A DNA stretch of 5,417 nucleotides from Sva-25 sp039714995 (GTDB lineage Bacteria; Pseudomonadota; Gammaproteobacteria; Chromatiales; Chromatiaceae). The position numbers and the translations under genes were made by a program. Below the pieces are notes generated by a model. That model made no database searches. It was not told where the DNA came from and saw only the letters and a list, made by a program, of their open reading frames with translations. The DNA lies in NCBI GenBank assembly GCA_039714995.1, contig JBDLII010000139.1, forward strand, positions 1-5,417, given 5' to 3'. Of this stretch, positions 5,156 to 5,417 are shown one piece after another. How positions within the stretch are numbered: position 1 is the first letter of the stretch; each line of letters begins with the position of its first letter.

Positions 5156-5417
5156 TTATTTCTTTTCCTTCTTGCCTTCCATGCCTGACATGCCGCTCAT
5201 TCCAGACATGCCGCCCATGCCGGACATTCCACTCATGCCGCCCATACCGGACATTCCGCTCATGCCGCCCATACCGGACATTCCGCTCATGCCGCCCATG
5301 CCGGACATTCCGCTCATGCCGCCCATACCGGACATTCCGCTCATGCCGCCCATGCCGGACATTCCGCCCATGCCGGACATTCCGCCCATGCCGGACATTC
5401 CGCCCATGCCGGACATT
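5156..5417 (-). CDS. methionine/glycine triplet-repeat protein with lysine-rich C-terminus, 5' end cut by window edge
   Basis: The visible 86 residues end with a TAA stop at 5158-5156. Seventy-nine of them are an unbroken Met-Ser-Gly / Met-Gly-Gly triplet array: four MSGMGG units, five MSGMSGMGG units, then a last MSGMSGMSGM. The tail is EGKKEKK. Methionine stands at every third position (27 in the window) and glycine occupies the third place of every triplet; there is no Cys, His or aromatic residue. The array continues off the right edge, so the true start, any signal peptide and the full length are unknown. A well-formed terminator directly downstream supports real transcription. MxxM spacing recalls Met-rich copper-binding segments such as those of CopA/PcoA, but those also contain His and Asp, which are absent here. 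A glycine every third residue could instead allow a polyglycine-II-type helix. Function is unknown. Confidence 0.8.
   Translation of the reverse strand, partial: MSGMGGMSGMGGMSGMGGMSGMGGMSGMSGMGGMSGMSGMGGMSGMSGMGGMSGMSGMGGMSGMSGMGGMSGMSGMSGMEGKKEKK
5180..5417. repeat. in-frame tandem repeat array (18- and 27-bp units)
   Basis: The DNA coding for the Met-x-Gly array consists of near-identical 27-bp units on the left and 18-bp units towards the right edge. Few third-position differences separate them (for example cccatg versus cccata on the plus strand). All unit lengths are multiples of three, so unit gain or loss keeps the frame. The array is open at the right edge. Confidence 0.85.

Noticed and set aside
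5180..5417. CRISPR-like tandem array
   Set aside because: The units are contiguous with no unique spacers and encode an uninterrupted triplet protein repeat.

Overview
The window looks like accessory respiratory DNA from a Gram-negative bacterium. A gammaproteobacterium is my best guess, based on the style of the intergenic palindromes, the mixed base composition and the gene types, but no marker gene fixes it. All supported genes lie on the minus strand, so the locus reads from right to left. Every protein whose N-terminus is visible carries an export signal (two Tat, one Sec), which points to electron transfer outside the cytoplasm.

Layout from right to left. (1) 5156-5417 is the 3' end of a gene for an extreme low-complexity protein with methionine at every third residue and a lysine-rich tail. 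A long, nearly perfect terminator (5092-5135) follows it. (2) About 436 bases of spacer hold no convincing gene, only a weak promoter candidate. (3) 2145-4655 is a complete 836-residue Sec-exported cytochrome c with five CXXCH haem sites, a large haem-free part, a C-terminal bacterial Ig/cadherin-like domain and a small four-cysteine tail. (4) 1594-2079 is a mosaic of related palindromic repeats, including inverted and direct copies, a canonical G-quadruplex motif and a hairpin that probably also terminates the cytochrome transcript. (5) 1273-1593 is an AT-rich promoter region. (6) 940-1272 is a small Tat-signal protein. Only 33 bases separate it from (7) 1-906, a Tat-exported ferredoxin-like subunit with sixteen cysteines for four [4Fe-4S] clusters, cut by the left window edge.

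Working together: the small Tat protein and the iron-sulfur protein form a likely operon. By family precedent it would continue off the left edge with a membrane quinone-reactive subunit (NrfD/PsrC-like) or a molybdopterin catalytic subunit, neither of which is visible. The two proteins share a short helical motif, which suggests a common partner or a duplicated docking segment. The pentahaem cytochrome is a plausible periplasmic or surface electron carrier, and the methionine-rich protein may bind metal or form a fibre-like structure. Linking all four into one system is inference from neighbourhood only. The strongest new leads are the Met-x-Gly repeat protein, the Tat pair with the shared motif, and the cytochrome with its unusual C-terminus.
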